Shown: one piece after another, positions 35,301-46,339 of the stretch
How positions within the stretch are numbered: the stretch's first letter is position 1
Layout: every line of letters begins with the position of its first letter
Assembly: GCA_028673005.1 (NCBI GenBank)
Contig: CM054120.1
Span: 76,505,533-76,569,532 of the forward strand
Direction: 5' to 3'
From: Tanypteryx hageni
Taxonomy: Eukaryota; Arthropoda; Insecta; Odonata; Petaluridae
DNA length: 64,000 nt
Notes under the pieces: generated by a model
The model's input: the letters and a program-made list of their open reading frames with translations, nothing else
The model's database searches: none
What the model was told of the DNA's origin: nothing
Made by a program: the position numbers and the translations under genes

Positions 35301-35442
35301 TGAAGAAAATTGTTAAATTTTCGAGATTTCCTGAAAATTACGCGACGTCAAAATAAAAAACCAAGCTAGAAAGTAGGCCACAGAACATGTTTTTAAACCA
35401 CAGAACCGATACATAAAAAAGTAATACCTCATTTTCACGATT
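35125..35442 (-). repeat. array unit 9, truncated
   Basis: The first 318 bp of a unit, type A-like next to the (TA)n tract. It stops abruptly after CACGATTAA, where sequence of the 0.75 kb Helitron-like repeat begins. It has no promoter or exon part. Confidence 0.85.
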
Positions 35443-36079
35443 AAAACAATCCCCAAATGTTGCAATTTTAAATATTTTACACTTTCTCCATTATGGGGTA
35501 CTAATGCTACACATTTTAGCCAAAATTTAAAGTTGTAACACTTCTAGTAGTAAAATAATATTTTTCTAATTATTTAAAGGGAAATAATTTCTAACGGCCG
35601 CCGCAATTCATATACGGTCAAATTGAATTATTTTTTTGTGCAAATACACTACTCTGTAAATAATATGAAAATTTCAGCTTCCTAGCTCATCCCGTAGTAT
35701 CTAAACAGTTATCTATTTGTTTAAACTTTAAGAATTTTTAACAGCCAAACTTACAAAAATATCAAATTTGTATCATGCCTATGTCGTTTTTTTTAAGAAT
35801 TCTACCTTTAAAAAAAATTTCAACTACGTAGCACATTCGGTAAATCATAAACCTTAAAAATTTGTTTAAACAATTGCGAACTTTTAGCAGCCGCATTGTT
35901 GTACTTTTTCAAGATTTTCGTTTTTTCTAGTCGGTTTTGCACAAAATTCTACCTAAGAAAAAAATTTCGAATCTCCAGCTCATCTGGAAGTGTCTAAACA
36001 TTAGTATCCTCCTATATATATGTTATCATTATATATCGACGACTCTTACAGAGGAGGAGGAGGAGAAGGATATAACATA

Positions 36080-36108
36080 CTAGTAGTTGGTGCTTGCATA
36101 CTGCAAGC
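36080..36108 (-). repeat. Helitron-like 3' end
   Basis: Minus strand: GCTTGCAGTATGCAAGC hairpin (7-bp stem, 3-nt loop), then ACCAACTA, then CTAG followed by T. This is the layout expected of a Helitron 3' terminus inserted at A/T. Confidence 0.55.
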
Positions 36109-36873
36109 ATTTCATCTCACATTAAAAGAACATTCATTTTTCAGACAGAAATTTCAACATTACAAATAGCCTTTTAGTTCTAAAGATTTCATTTCTGCAG
36201 CGATTTTCGTTTTTCCCACATGTAAGAATAATAGTTTAAAACAATCTCCAAATGTCGCAATTTTAAACATTTTACACTTTATTCATTATAAGGTTCTATT
36301 GCTACATATTTTAGCCAAATTTTAAAGTTGTAGCACTTCAAGAAATAAAATAATATTTTTCTAATTGTTTAAATTTAAATAATTTTTAACGTCCGCCGCA
36401 ATTAATATATGGTAAATTTGAAATGTTTGTTTATGCAATCTCACTACTCTGTAAATAATTTGAAAATTTCATCTTCCTAGCTCATCCCGTACTACCTAAA
36501 CAGCTATCTATTTGTTTAAACTTTAAGAATTTTTAACTGCCAAACAAATTAAAATATCAAAATTTGCATAATCCCAATTTATTTTTTTTAAGAATTCTAC
36601 TTTTAAAAAAATTTCAACTCCGTGGCACATTCGGAAATATATAAACCTTGAAAATTTGTTTAAACAATTGCGAATTTTTAGCGGCCGCATTGTTGCACTT
36701 TTTAAAGATTTTCGCTTTTTCTAGTCGGATTTGCACAAAATTCTACCTATGAAAAAAATTTCGAATCTCCAGCTTATCTGGAAGTGCCTAAACATTAGTA
36801 TCCTCCTGTTATATGTTATCATTATATATCGACATATGCTATATCCTCTGTAAGAGTCGTCGATATATAATGA

Positions 36874-36900
36874 CTAGTAGTTGGTACTTGCATACTGTAG
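36874..36900 (-). repeat. Helitron-like 3' end, damaged
   Basis: Minus-strand CTAG end with the hairpin reduced to one arm. It joins directly to a plus-strand unit at about 36903. Confidence 0.4.
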
Positions 36901-37666
36901 GATACTAATGTCCAGCTCAAACTACTAGAGCTACAGAGCTGAAAGTTTTACATTTTGTAGATATGATGAAGAAACCTTCAGATAAAATTAGACTTCTTAC
37001 CTAAGTGACATGAGTTCGACTACAGAAATTCCGAAAGTTGCGTTTTTTCCCATAAGAAAAGCGTTGTGCCATCTTGAAAAAGTGCAACAATGCAGCCATT
37101 AAAATTCGCAATTGTTTAAACAAATTTTCATGGTTTATGTATTTCCGCATGTGCTTCGGAGTTGAATTTTTTTTATATGTAGAATTTATAAAAAAACGAA
37201 ATCGGTATTATACAAATTTTGATATTTTACTTTGTTTGGCAGTTAAAAATTCTTAAATTTAAGCAAATAGATAACTGTTTAGACATTATGGGATGAGCAA
37301 TGGAGCTGAAACTTTCAAGTTATGTACAAAGTAGTGAACTAACACAAAAACATTTCAATTTTACCATTTATGAATTTCGGCGGGCATTAAAAATTATTTA
37401 AATTTAAACAATTAAAAAATATTATTTGACTTCTAGAAGTGCTACAACTTTAAAATTTTGCTAAATTGTGTAGCATTAGTACCCCATAATGGAGAAAGTG
37501 TATAATTGTTAAAATTGCAACATTTGGGGATTGTTTTAAACTATTATTTTTACATTTGGGGAAAACGAAAATCGCTGCAGAGGTGAAATCTTTAGAATTA
37601 ATGGAATATTTGTAATGATGAAATATCTGTCTGAAAAAAGAATCTTTTTTCAAGGTGAGATGAAAT

Positions 37667-37695
37667 GCTTGCAGTATGCAAGCACCAACTACTAG
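37667..37695 (+). repeat. Helitron-like 3' end
   Basis: Perfect hairpin, ACCAACTA and CTAG. It is followed by TATGTTATATCC, as in the other copies. Confidence 0.55.
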
Positions 37696-38099
37696 TATGT
37701 TATATCCTCCACCTCCTCCTCTGTAAGGAACGTGTATATATAATGATAACATATAGTATGATAACAATGTCCAGCCCAAACTACAAGAGCTAGAGAGCTG
37801 AAAGTTTTAGTTTTTGTAGATATGATAGAGAAACCTTCAGATAAAATAAGACTTCTTACCTAAGTGACATGAGTTCGACTCCAGAAATTCCGAAATTTAC
37901 CTTTTTTTCCCATAAGAAAGCATTGCGCCATTTTTATAAATTAATTTTGGGCACTTGCCCGTGAGCTAGAAAAATGAAATTTTCCATGTTGCTAGAATGA
38001 TGAAATATCTGTCTGAAAAATTAATGTTTTTTCAAGGTGAGATGAAATGCTTGCAGTAATGCAATGTGATTATATATTTGTTTTCCTTTATATTTAGCT

Positions 38100-38794
38100 C
38101 AAGATTTTGTATACATTCGATTTAAAAACATCACATCAACGTTTATAACATTTCCCTATTATCATTTATTCAAATTAAATTTTATGAAAGAAAATGAAGT
38201 GATTACTTCAACTTTATTAAACATCGTATTCATATGAAAGCACCAATGATTAAATATTTTCCTTAAATATTTCATTTGATTGATAATAACAAATACTTCT
38301 TTAAAATAGTGTTTTCCAAATGAGGAGTGTAATTACCATTATTTGATCCTTATACAGCTCCTTTGGGTTGCTTCAATAAATTTTTACTCTTTCCAAAAAC
38401 TCTAATATGTTATCATTTTGTTTAGAAAATAGAGTTACTATTTCTAGTATTCCTTGAATATGAATAGCTGAAACAGAATTTAACAAACAAATATGCCTTG
38501 TACAGATATTTCTACATATTCTATAACTAGTCTACAGATTTTTCTTGGCGATTCTACAGTATTTCACAATTTTTAAACGGCAACACTGCTACCGACATCT
38601 AGCGGTTCACTTGTAGTACTGCGTCGAGAATAGTTATACATTCAATAGTAAGCCAACAATAAGTTATGGAACAGATAGTTTAGAGAAATGAATTACTGAC
38701 ATATGGATTCAATAATGCTATGGGAGTAATAGCTATTGAATCCATATCTGCTCGCTCAAGAAACCGGCCATAAATGACTCTACTTCTTCAAAAC
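38100..38794. other. no gene seen
   Basis: AT-rich. The phrase GGCAACACTGCTACCGACATCTAGCGG (38579-38605) has the look of a dispersed repeat, but no element can be delimited. Confidence 0.4.
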
Positions 38795-40154
38795 TGTTTC
38801 CTCACAACGATAGGTATAACAAGCATTTAACATAAAATGAATCAAATTCTTTGATTACCTTTTTATAAATCATATTCCCAGATTCGTCCAACTTCCTTAG
38901 TAACATTTTTGCCCCCTGTGGAATGAAACAATTATCCTTGTATTCCTGCATATTAGTTTTTAGATTTCGTAGTTCACAAGCTATGCTTGTTGCACTAGCG
39001 TTATTTTTTTCTATAGTCAGTATTGTTTTATTTAATAAACTGAGTTGACCAACAACAATTCACAAATACACTTCTCCAGATGGGTTTTTAAAAAAACTTT
39101 TTATTATTTGTGGGCAGTGTTCTTGTGATTCAAAATACTTTTTTAGACCTTCAAACATATCAATAAGTCTTTCTAAAGCCAATAAAAGGGAAAGAAATCT
39201 TGTGTTGCCATGTCTTAAGATCTTTCTGTACACAATATCTGCGAATTCGCAAAATTCTTTCAGTTGAGTGACACGAAGTGTATATGTGGAAATATTTATA
39301 ATCTTTTACTGCAAGGGTTTCTACATCAATTGGTAGAACATCAACTGCATGTTGTATGCAGTTGTGTACAATGTGTGCTGCACAGCCAATTCCAATGACA
39401 TTTCTACCAATTTCGCTTTTCAATCGATAAGAAACTTTTTTGCCCTTTCTTTTCACACCTCTAAAATTCGTGTTACAATCACCATAAAATCCTACAATTT
39501 TATTCATAAGATGATGTTTTTTATTGAAGAAACAAGATAATCACTCAGTATTGCTGATGTTTCTCCAGGGACTGTTTTAAAGTCAAGCACTTTTACCTTT
39601 ACAACAGCCTGATGAAGAAAATAGCGCACTATCACAGGAACGATTTTTATGTCCCCTCTTTTAGAAGCATCAATTGTAACACTTACAAAATTGGACTTAT
39701 CTAACTCTTCATGTAACTCTTCAAAACACAATGGTGTGATTACATTCACAATTATAGATTCAAATTTCGTTCGAGCAAGACCAAACTTAGGTTCGAAAAT
39801 ATTTGAAATCAATTTGCTAGTACAATCAGAGATTTTGAAACTTAACCCATGAATAGCGGTATGATGTGCAAAAGTGGATTCTTTTGCAGCAACAATACAC
39901 ACTTCAGAATTTGAATCATTTTTCACAAAAAATGATGAAATTGATGTTGAGGAGGATGCTAAAGATGATTTGTGTTTTGCCGTTTGTAAGTGCTCTTTAA
40001 TATCTGCATATCCGTGTCTTACCGAAAATTCAAATCCGCACTGTAAGCATTTAACACGGTCATCCACACCATAGAGTTTTTTTAACTGTGGATATTCCCT
40101 TTGCATTCCATCGGTAAATACACATTTTCTTTTTGGCAATATAGCGGTCATCAA
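38795..40154 (-). pseudogene. hAT transposase with BED-type zinc finger, frameshifted
   Basis: ATG 40154 opens a 216-codon frame. A BED-like finger lies near residues 35-62 (K-C-L-Q-C-G then H-L-Q-T-A-K-H-K), followed by a catalytic-domain start with V-S-V-T-I-D-A-S. A shift at a T-run near 39510 moves to M-N-K-I-V-G-F-Y-G-D-C-N-T-N-F-R-G and G-C-A-A-H-I-V-H-N. A further shift near 39205 leads to L-E-R-L-I-D-M-F-E-G-L-K-K-Y-F. C-terminal segments (R-K-L-D-E-S-G-N) reach about 38870. Order and motifs fit a hAT transposase that has lost its frame several times. Terminal repeats were not found. Confidence 0.75.
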
Positions 40155-40159
40155 TTATT

Positions 40160-41350
40160 ACATATTTAATTTAAGAAACAACTACAACTTAGCACCCTAC
40201 TCAATGCCCTTGCTAAAAAAGAGAGAAAAACCACAGTCGAAGACTAAAAGTCCCATAACACCTTACTTTATAAATATTTAAATGATGAAGTATCACATAA
40301 CATTTTAGGATATTTTGTTCAGCGATATTACTAAAGAAATGTTGTATAGCAATATTTCCCTTCAATTCCCGAAGCTCGGAGAATTTTCTACGTTTTCCAG
40401 ACGGTTGGAAAATCCTGTTAAGATTAAAAAATTATTGGTAAATGTTAATGCAATTAATTACTTTGATTAGTGATAATCTTAACTCTCTTAGGGGAATTTC
40501 AGAATAAAGATATTTTCCACTCTTTTAGTTTAACAACACAAATATATTTGCTGGTATGCCGGCATTTTCAATTAATCTACATTGATAGGTCAAACTCAAA
40601 ATATTTGGCGTTGTTCACTGTTTTATGATCATATCGTTCACAATATGCATCGATATAATGTCTTAAAGTTTTTAAATTTTCTCAAAATGAAGAAAAAAAC
40701 GCTTACCACACTTTTATGATTCCTGCAGAAAAGAGTTTATAAATGCATTAATTACACGTCCACCGATGAGGCAAGGAAGTATTGAAAACATTTAATCACG
40801 TCCCTCTATGATCAACTGCTTTTTTTCACTTTCAATTAGCATATGCTATTGACGAGTCAAGGCATGGAGCTTAGTATGAGACATCGGATCACCTGGAAAA
40901 GAGATATAGGTAATAAAATGATGAGTAAAGGGAAAAACATTTATTGAATATTAAAAATTTTTGAGAAAGTGAGTTAGCATGAAATTTTAAATTATATTTT
41001 ATAAATATATTAATAAATGCTGATATATTGTCAGAGCCTGTGAATAAAAATGTCGCACCTGAATCAACTGCGTAGGTAATCTACTAAACAAGGATCTTCA
41101 CGATTTTCTTCCTATTCAGCCATCGAGAATCTCAATCTCCCTGCACCTTTCAGAATCAGTCATACATGCGCCAAAGACGCTCCGATCTACATTGTTGCAC
41201 TTTCTTACCACAGTGTAGCATGTTATTACCACAATGTGGCACTTACTACTTTTGTAAAAGAGGAGGAATCTGATCATGCCTTACGTTCATTCTCACATAT
41301 TTTCCAGGACAAAACAGGAAACTGACCAGGACAAGACAAGGACCGTCGAT
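40160..41350. other. no gene seen
   Basis: AT-rich sequence upstream of the hAT relic; it probably includes the element's 5' non-coding part. A short CGTCGATATATAATGATA block at 41344-41361 is shared with the Helitron-like clusters. Confidence 0.4.
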
Positions 41351-41360
41351 ATATAATGAT

Positions 41361-41926
41361 AGGGGAAAGCATTGTTTTCATGAAAAATAAGAGTTTGAGA
41401 TTTCAACATAAATACACATTTTGAGGTCCCCTGAACATGTTTTGACCATTTTCTCGATGATGTCTGTGTGTGTGAATGTGATAGCTTTTTTGTTGGTGCT
41501 CGAACTCAAAAACTATTAATCAGGTCAACACGAAATTTTATATTTAACATTTTAATTAAAGTCACAAGAACTGATTAGTTTTTGGTAAAAATCGCTCAAC
41601 CGGAAGTGGGTGTGTACTCTTGTCATTTTTCCATTTTTTACTTTCTCCATGAAGTATAGGGGAAAGTATTGTTTTCGTGAAAAAAAGACTGAGATTTCAA
41701 TGGAAATACACATTTTGAGGTCCTCTGAACATATTTTCACCATTTTTCTCAATGATATTTGTGTGTGGGTCTGTGATAGCTTTTTTTGGGTGCTCAAACT
41801 CAATTAATTAGGTCAACACAAAATTTTATATTTAACATTTTTATGAAAGTCAGAAGAGCTGATTAGTTTTTGGTAAACATTGGTCAACCAGAAGTGGGTG
41901 TATACTCATTTCACTTATCCATAATT
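41361..41926 (+). repeat. two tandem copies of a ~280-bp repeat
   Basis: 41361-41638 and 41653-41926 align throughout: AGGGGAAAG start, CACATTTTGAGGTCC, GTGATAGCTTTTTT, AGGTCAACACnAAATTTTATA, GATTAGTTTTTGGTAAA and AGAAGTGGGTGTnTACTC. Identity is roughly 85%. The period is about 292 bp. Family unknown. Confidence 0.7.
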
Positions 41927-41929
41927 TTG

Positions 41930-42600
41930 AGATATTTGCTTTAATATTTGATAAATGTAAAAATGTATTCGAATAAAAATTGTAGGGAATTTAATTTTCT
42001 ACAACCTTTGTTAGAAACATTTACCCATATAATGCATTTTTTAAGAGATATCTTATATTTTTAGCTGCCACCACCATGCCAACTCCCGACGAATATTGTT
42101 AGCAATGACGTTTAGTTACATCTTAGTAACACTCCTTTTTATTTTCTTAATTGTTGGAGCTTTGTGGCTATATCCAATATCAGAAGGCTATGGTTTGAGT
42201 TTATTTCTGTTCTTTGTCAAGACTAAAATTTTCTCGCAGTTTCTTTAAATATATATTACGTAAACTATTTGGAATAATTATAAAATTACAGGTATGGAGA
42301 AAGTCATGTGGTGGCCACATCAGATTTTTTAATATTTGCTTTAATATTTGATATATGTAAAAATGTACTGGAATAAAAGTTGTAAGAAATTTAATTTTCT
42401 ACATCTGTTTGCAACATTTATTTCCTATTGTTGACGAGATATTTTAAAAACTAAATTTTTAAGCTGCAACAACCACACCACCTACCGGTGACTATTGTAA
42501 ACACTGTACGCTCCTTATTATTTTCTTAATTGTTGGAGCTTTGGGGCTATATCCAATATCAGAAGGCTATGGTTTTAGTTTATTTCTGTTCTTTGCAATG
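41930..42600 (+). repeat. two tandem copies of a ~300-bp repeat
   Basis: 41938-42240 and 42336-42600 share TATTTGCTTTAATATTTGATA, TAATTTTCTACA, CCACC, TTTTCTTAATTGTTGGAGCT and CCAATATCAGAAGGCTATGG. A third copy, at 53835-53990 plus 58296-58500, is split by a transposon. 42105-42145 preserves that transposon's empty target site. Confidence 0.75.
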
Positions 42601-42767
42601 TCTTTGAATGGCTTCCTTTAAACACTGTTATATATGTACCATTAAACTTTATTTTTGTTGGTTGTATGTGAAAAAAAAACCTTCATCGATGCAGTGAAAA
42701 AAAGATGTATTGCAAAGATCATTTTTTTTAAATTTAATATATACTTATTTTTTCATTATTATTATTA

Positions 42768-42796
42768 CGAGTTGTTGGTGCTTGCATACAGCAAGC
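42768..42796 (-). repeat. Helitron-like 3' end, variant
   Basis: Minus strand has the hairpin with loop TGT-type changes and CTCG in place of CTAG. Isolated from other unit sequence. Confidence 0.4.
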
Positions 42797-42799
42797 ACT

Positions 42800-43550
42800 T
42801 AAAAAAATCAACATACCCCAATATCTAAACTCATAGATAAACCAATTCCATCTCCAGAGCAAGCTATTTATAATGAATATGTATCACACTAAAAATAATA
42901 ATAATCTCTACCATAAATATTTCAAAGAATTTGTATGTTTGTGCATTTATAATGCAACAACTACAGAATGTAGAAGCAGGTTAAAGGTGCCACTTTAACC
43001 GTAATAAAAAGTTAAGCAAAATGGGAGGGTTTTTAAAGGGATTTGAACTACATTTTACATATTTTATCATCACATTTTGTCTACGATTCGAAATCGCTTA
43101 AACCAGGAGTCTCCAAATTATGGCCCGTGCCATAGATGTTAGATTCATTCCACCTTATCAGCAAGAGTATTCATTAAATATCATTTATGATATCTAAACG
43201 ACATTTTCCGAGTGCTTGGGTGAAGTCAACTTTTAATATAAGCGAATTACATGTTACAGAATCGAGAAAATTCTGAAAACTTGCTCTTTGAAATTTGCTC
43301 TTTTTTCAGTCATTTGAAGTACCGTATGTGGCATGCATAGTGGATCATGAAGCATCATGTAAAAGCATCAGTAAAAATTTTGGTGATTCCTGGCTTAAAT
43401 ACATTTAAATCTTATTTATTGGAAAACAAATCTTTTTAACTATATGTTGCCTAGCCAAGCCTGTCATTGTTAAACCTCAAGATTGTATTGTCCTCTCAAT
43501 CCTTATATGTACTATGTGCATAAGGAAAGCATGCTTTGAATGCTTTAATA
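42800..43550. other. no gene; one hAT-like tip
   Basis: CCAGGAGTCTCCAAATTATGGCCCG at 43105-43129 resembles a hAT terminus (CAGGGGTCTCCAAAC-type). No partner was identified. The rest is AT-rich. Confidence 0.4.
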
Positions 43551-43610
43551 TGAGAGAGAGAAAGAAAGGAAGGAGAGAATGAGGAGGAGAGGGGGAGAAT
43601 GAGAGAAAAA
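43551..43610. repeat. purine-rich (GA)n-like tract
   Basis: About 60 bp almost entirely of A and G, with GAGAGAGAGA and GGAGGAGAGGGGGAGA runs. Confidence 0.7.
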
Positions 43611-43904
43611 ATTAAATATTCCGTAAATTAAAAACAGTTTTGGGCGTTTAAGAATTGTATAGCATAAGGTATTTCTTTTTCATACACTTTCTATTTGTTT
43701 AAAACTATTTTTACTCTCTGGAACACTCAATTATGTGAATTTTATATTTGTTTAATTTTTAGTGCATATAAAAGTTAGTTTCATTAATTTTTGTTTCAAT
43801 TTTTGTAAAACTTAATACTTAATTCATGCATACCTGTCATATTTGATGGATGATTACGCTAGTCTAAATAGTTTTCAATTTCAGATAACGTTTCACTGGA
43901 ATTT

Positions 43905-43967
43905 GGTTTTTTTGAGGACAACCTCAGATTAAGCGGAACTTGGGTTAATGAGACTACTGTAGTATTA
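43905..43967. repeat. solo pogo-type end
   Basis: Reversed, it reads TACAGTAGTCTCATTAACCC then AGTTCCGCTTAATCTGAGG. This is a TA plus CAGTAG tip with the repeated TTAA/AATC phrases of Tigger-like ends. No matching left end was found. Confidence 0.45.
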
Positions 43968-44179
43968 AAGTAGTACAAAGCTGCCTTTATTATTAGAAAG
44001 CTCAAAACACTGATCCCCCCATGAGCACCTGCCTATTTTGTGTTATTTCATAGATAGTCGTCGCAATTGTGCATTCAACATGGAATTATTGCCGCATCTT
44101 ATGGGTGAAAAAATTGAAGCACTTAAAAGATACTCGTCTCAGGCTTCTCTATTAGCCACATCAAAGTTATAAAAATCTG

Positions 44180-44275
44180 ATGTGACTAACGAGTGGGTAG
44201 CAGACCAGGCCCCTCCAAGGGTTCAGGTCCCAGGGCACTGCCCCGGCCTAGTTCCGCCACTGTCTTGTATGTGTG
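44180..44275. repeat. GC-rich transposon fragment
   Basis: Reversed, it starts ACAGTGGCGGAACTAGGCC and continues with GGGGCAGTGCCCTGGGACC. High GC in an AT-rich neighbourhood and a CAGTGGCG tip suggest the end of a DNA transposon of unassigned family. Confidence 0.4.
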
Positions 44276-44279
44276 GGGC

Positions 44280-45499
44280 CCTTGTTTGTGCAGGCCCTGT
44301 GGTACATACCCTGGTGTGCCCATGCATTAAGATGACATATATAAGAAAAAAGTACATTTGAAATCTAAGTAATTTTATGAAAAACTCAAATAAAATAAAA
44401 AATCACAGCATTCACTTTTTTATGGTAATTGGTGTCCCTCCCTCTTTTAACAGTATTCACTCTAACAAAAAACTTAACACTATTGCTAACATTTAAAAAA
44501 GTAACTAAACAACTATTCTTAACATAATTAACGCTCTTAAATATATACCATCTCATAATAAATCACACTCAAGGACAAGTTAGTTGTAAAAAAACAAAAT
44601 AAATATTATATTAATAATATGTGAAAAAATCAATCAAAACTCATTTTAATATTTTTTCTGTGGCACTTAATCATCATTTTCTGGGGTCCCTGACTCAGTT
44701 AATATCATTTTGAAGTATTCGGTGCACTAACTCTTTTTGTTTTTCAACATTTTCATGATGGCTTCACTTTTGCTTATTGAGCCACAATATAAGTTTTTTT
44801 TGGATCCCAATCCATGACATTTGGCTTATTAAAATGTTCATATAAATGTTTAGTTTCAGTGCTTAAATTCATAGAGGACCTTAATGATATTTTAAGCTGA
44901 GAGACGATCTAACTAAATAGTTCATTAGCGTGGTTCAGGTACTGAGATACCTAACTCGCGAAAAAGAGTGTAATTTATTCATGGCAATAATGATTGATGT
45001 ATTACTTGAAAATTAGAACTAACAACTCCACAAAATTGATTATAGAGCTGCACATTTGACTTTTATAACTGCACAAAATTGTTAGAGCTGCATGTTAAAG
45101 TAGGCTCTGCTCCTTAGTTCAATTTCAGCGGATGTGAGAAGTTACTTTAATAATCATATGAAATTAGGAATTTCATTAAAATTCTATGATATTTAAGCCT
45201 ATGACTAGGACATTTGAATAATTCCAGTTGTTATTAGGACTGTCTCATATACCATATTTACTCACATAATTGCATCCATCGCATAATTGCTCCACCCAAA
45301 TTATGAGGAAGTAAAAGATTATTTTTGTACTGCATAACTTCCTCTCTTTTACTTTGAGAAGATGTTTGCTTTGAAACAAATTTAAAAACGATTACCTCAC
45401 CCTTACCATGCAGAAAGAGCATTTTAAATCATTCTGTAACAACTTTGCCCCTCATTTACTTTGACACAATGGTTATCATGGTTGCCACGAAAATAGTTT
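44280..45499. other. no gene seen
   Basis: AT-rich. ATACCATATTTACTCACATAATTGCATCC (45246-45274) resembles ends near 18307, 47671 and 61531. Weak traces of the neighbouring hAT relic may extend into the right part. Confidence 0.4.
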
Positions 45500-46335
45500 A
45501 TAACGGCTTTGACTGAGTCAATGGTGTTCCTTATTTCTGGCACTGCATTTAAATCATGTACAACTAGATTTTGTCTGTTAGCTGAACAATACACGAAAAT
45601 GGCTTTAGAACATATTTATTTAATAATGCTCTGCACTCCTCACTCCTTCCCAGCCATTGTTACACACCCATCATACCCTTGCCTAATTACGTTTTCAAGG
45701 TGCAGCCGAATTGTGTAAATTTATTCATTATAATTTCAGCAATAGACTTAGCATCAAAACTAGTAAGGGTTGCAAACCCCATAAATTCTTCTCGTATCAT
45801 GTCCTTACTGTCTACAAATCGCACACCAAGAGACAATTGTTCTTTACCTGATATGTCAGTGCTTTCATCTGCCAATATAGAAAATCCGACTGATTTATTG
45901 ACTTCTGCAACGATTTTCTGCCTAATGTTCTCTTCACAGAGTCCAATCAGCTCATGTTCTATTTGCACCGATGTGTATCGAGCATTAGTTGGAGAATTTT
46001 CTAAATGTTTACGGAGTGTTTCATCCCCTGCTTTGATCCAAAATTCCTAAAGGCTTTACACATTCTCAATATTGCTGGGTTTTCCATGAAGTGCAATGTC
46101 GTGTGTGCCACAAAATATGAGAGTGGATAATATGGGAAACAGCATCATTCTATTTTCTTCAACTTTTAGCCTTGATGAACTGTCAATTTGACAAACAATA
46201 TTCTGTTCTGGGTTTTTCTTTATTTTAAAAACATTACTGGCATCTATTTGTGCATATTGTGCCAGGAACTCGAAAGATGATTTTTAGCACTCTGATGAAA
46301 CTCTTTCTATTTTTTGAATGGCTTATTGATGAAAG
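45500..46335 (-). pseudogene. second hAT transposase relic (ZMYM/TTF-associated type)
   Basis: Minus-strand segments read, in order: S-F-E-F-L-A-Q-Y-A-Q-I-D; L-F-P-I-L-S-T-L-I-F-C-G-T-H-D-I-A-L-H-G (about 46160-46090), the place of the usual L-A-F-R-G-H block; stops and a shift; then the catalytic start F-S-I-L-A-D-E-S-T-D-I-S-G-K-E-Q-L-S (45890-45830); and G-Y-D-G-C-V-T-M-A-G-K near 45670. These blocks are typical of hAT transposases linked to TTF/ZMYM-type fingers. At least two stops and one frameshift make it inactive. Confidence 0.75.
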
Positions 46336-46339
46336 CTCC

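Larger units (their letters stand above)
28131..35442 (-). repeat. tandem array of SGT promoter/first-exon units
   Basis: Eight complete units of 842-919 bp and one of 318 bp stand head to tail, all in the same orientation. Measured between successive AAAAACAATTAATAAAATAA blocks, unit starts are 28131, 28973, 29833, 30688, 31583, 32502, 33368, 34265 and 35125. Each full unit holds, in gene sense: a hAT-tip-like CAGTGGTTTTCAAC, a heat-shock motif, a 5' exon, the donor AAG/gtaaac, the first ~475 bp of intron 1 and a (TA)n tract. Unit 1 is the working copy next to the start-codon exon. The first repeat boundary shares GAGTAAnAATAAAAACAATT with the native intron, which suggests how the duplication began. 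Length differences come mainly from (TA)n. Confidence 0.92.
35443..38060. mobile_element. cluster of ~0.75 kb Helitron-like units, inverted
   Basis: Related units run on the minus strand from 36810 down to 36080 and, truncated, over 35443-36020. On the plus strand they run over 36903-37695 and, truncated, 37765-38060. Shared landmarks are CCCCATAATGGAGAAAGT, GATGAGCTAGGAAGCTGAA-like phrases and the terminal hairpin plus CTAG. There is no coding capacity, and the units are diverged from each other. The arrangement around 36887 is an imperfect inverted repeat with ~790 bp arms. Confidence 0.55.

Noticed and set aside
28131..35442. CRISPR array or centromeric satellite
   Set aside because: Units are ~850 bp, contain a splice donor and heat-shock motif matching the adjacent gene, and have no short direct repeats with spacers.
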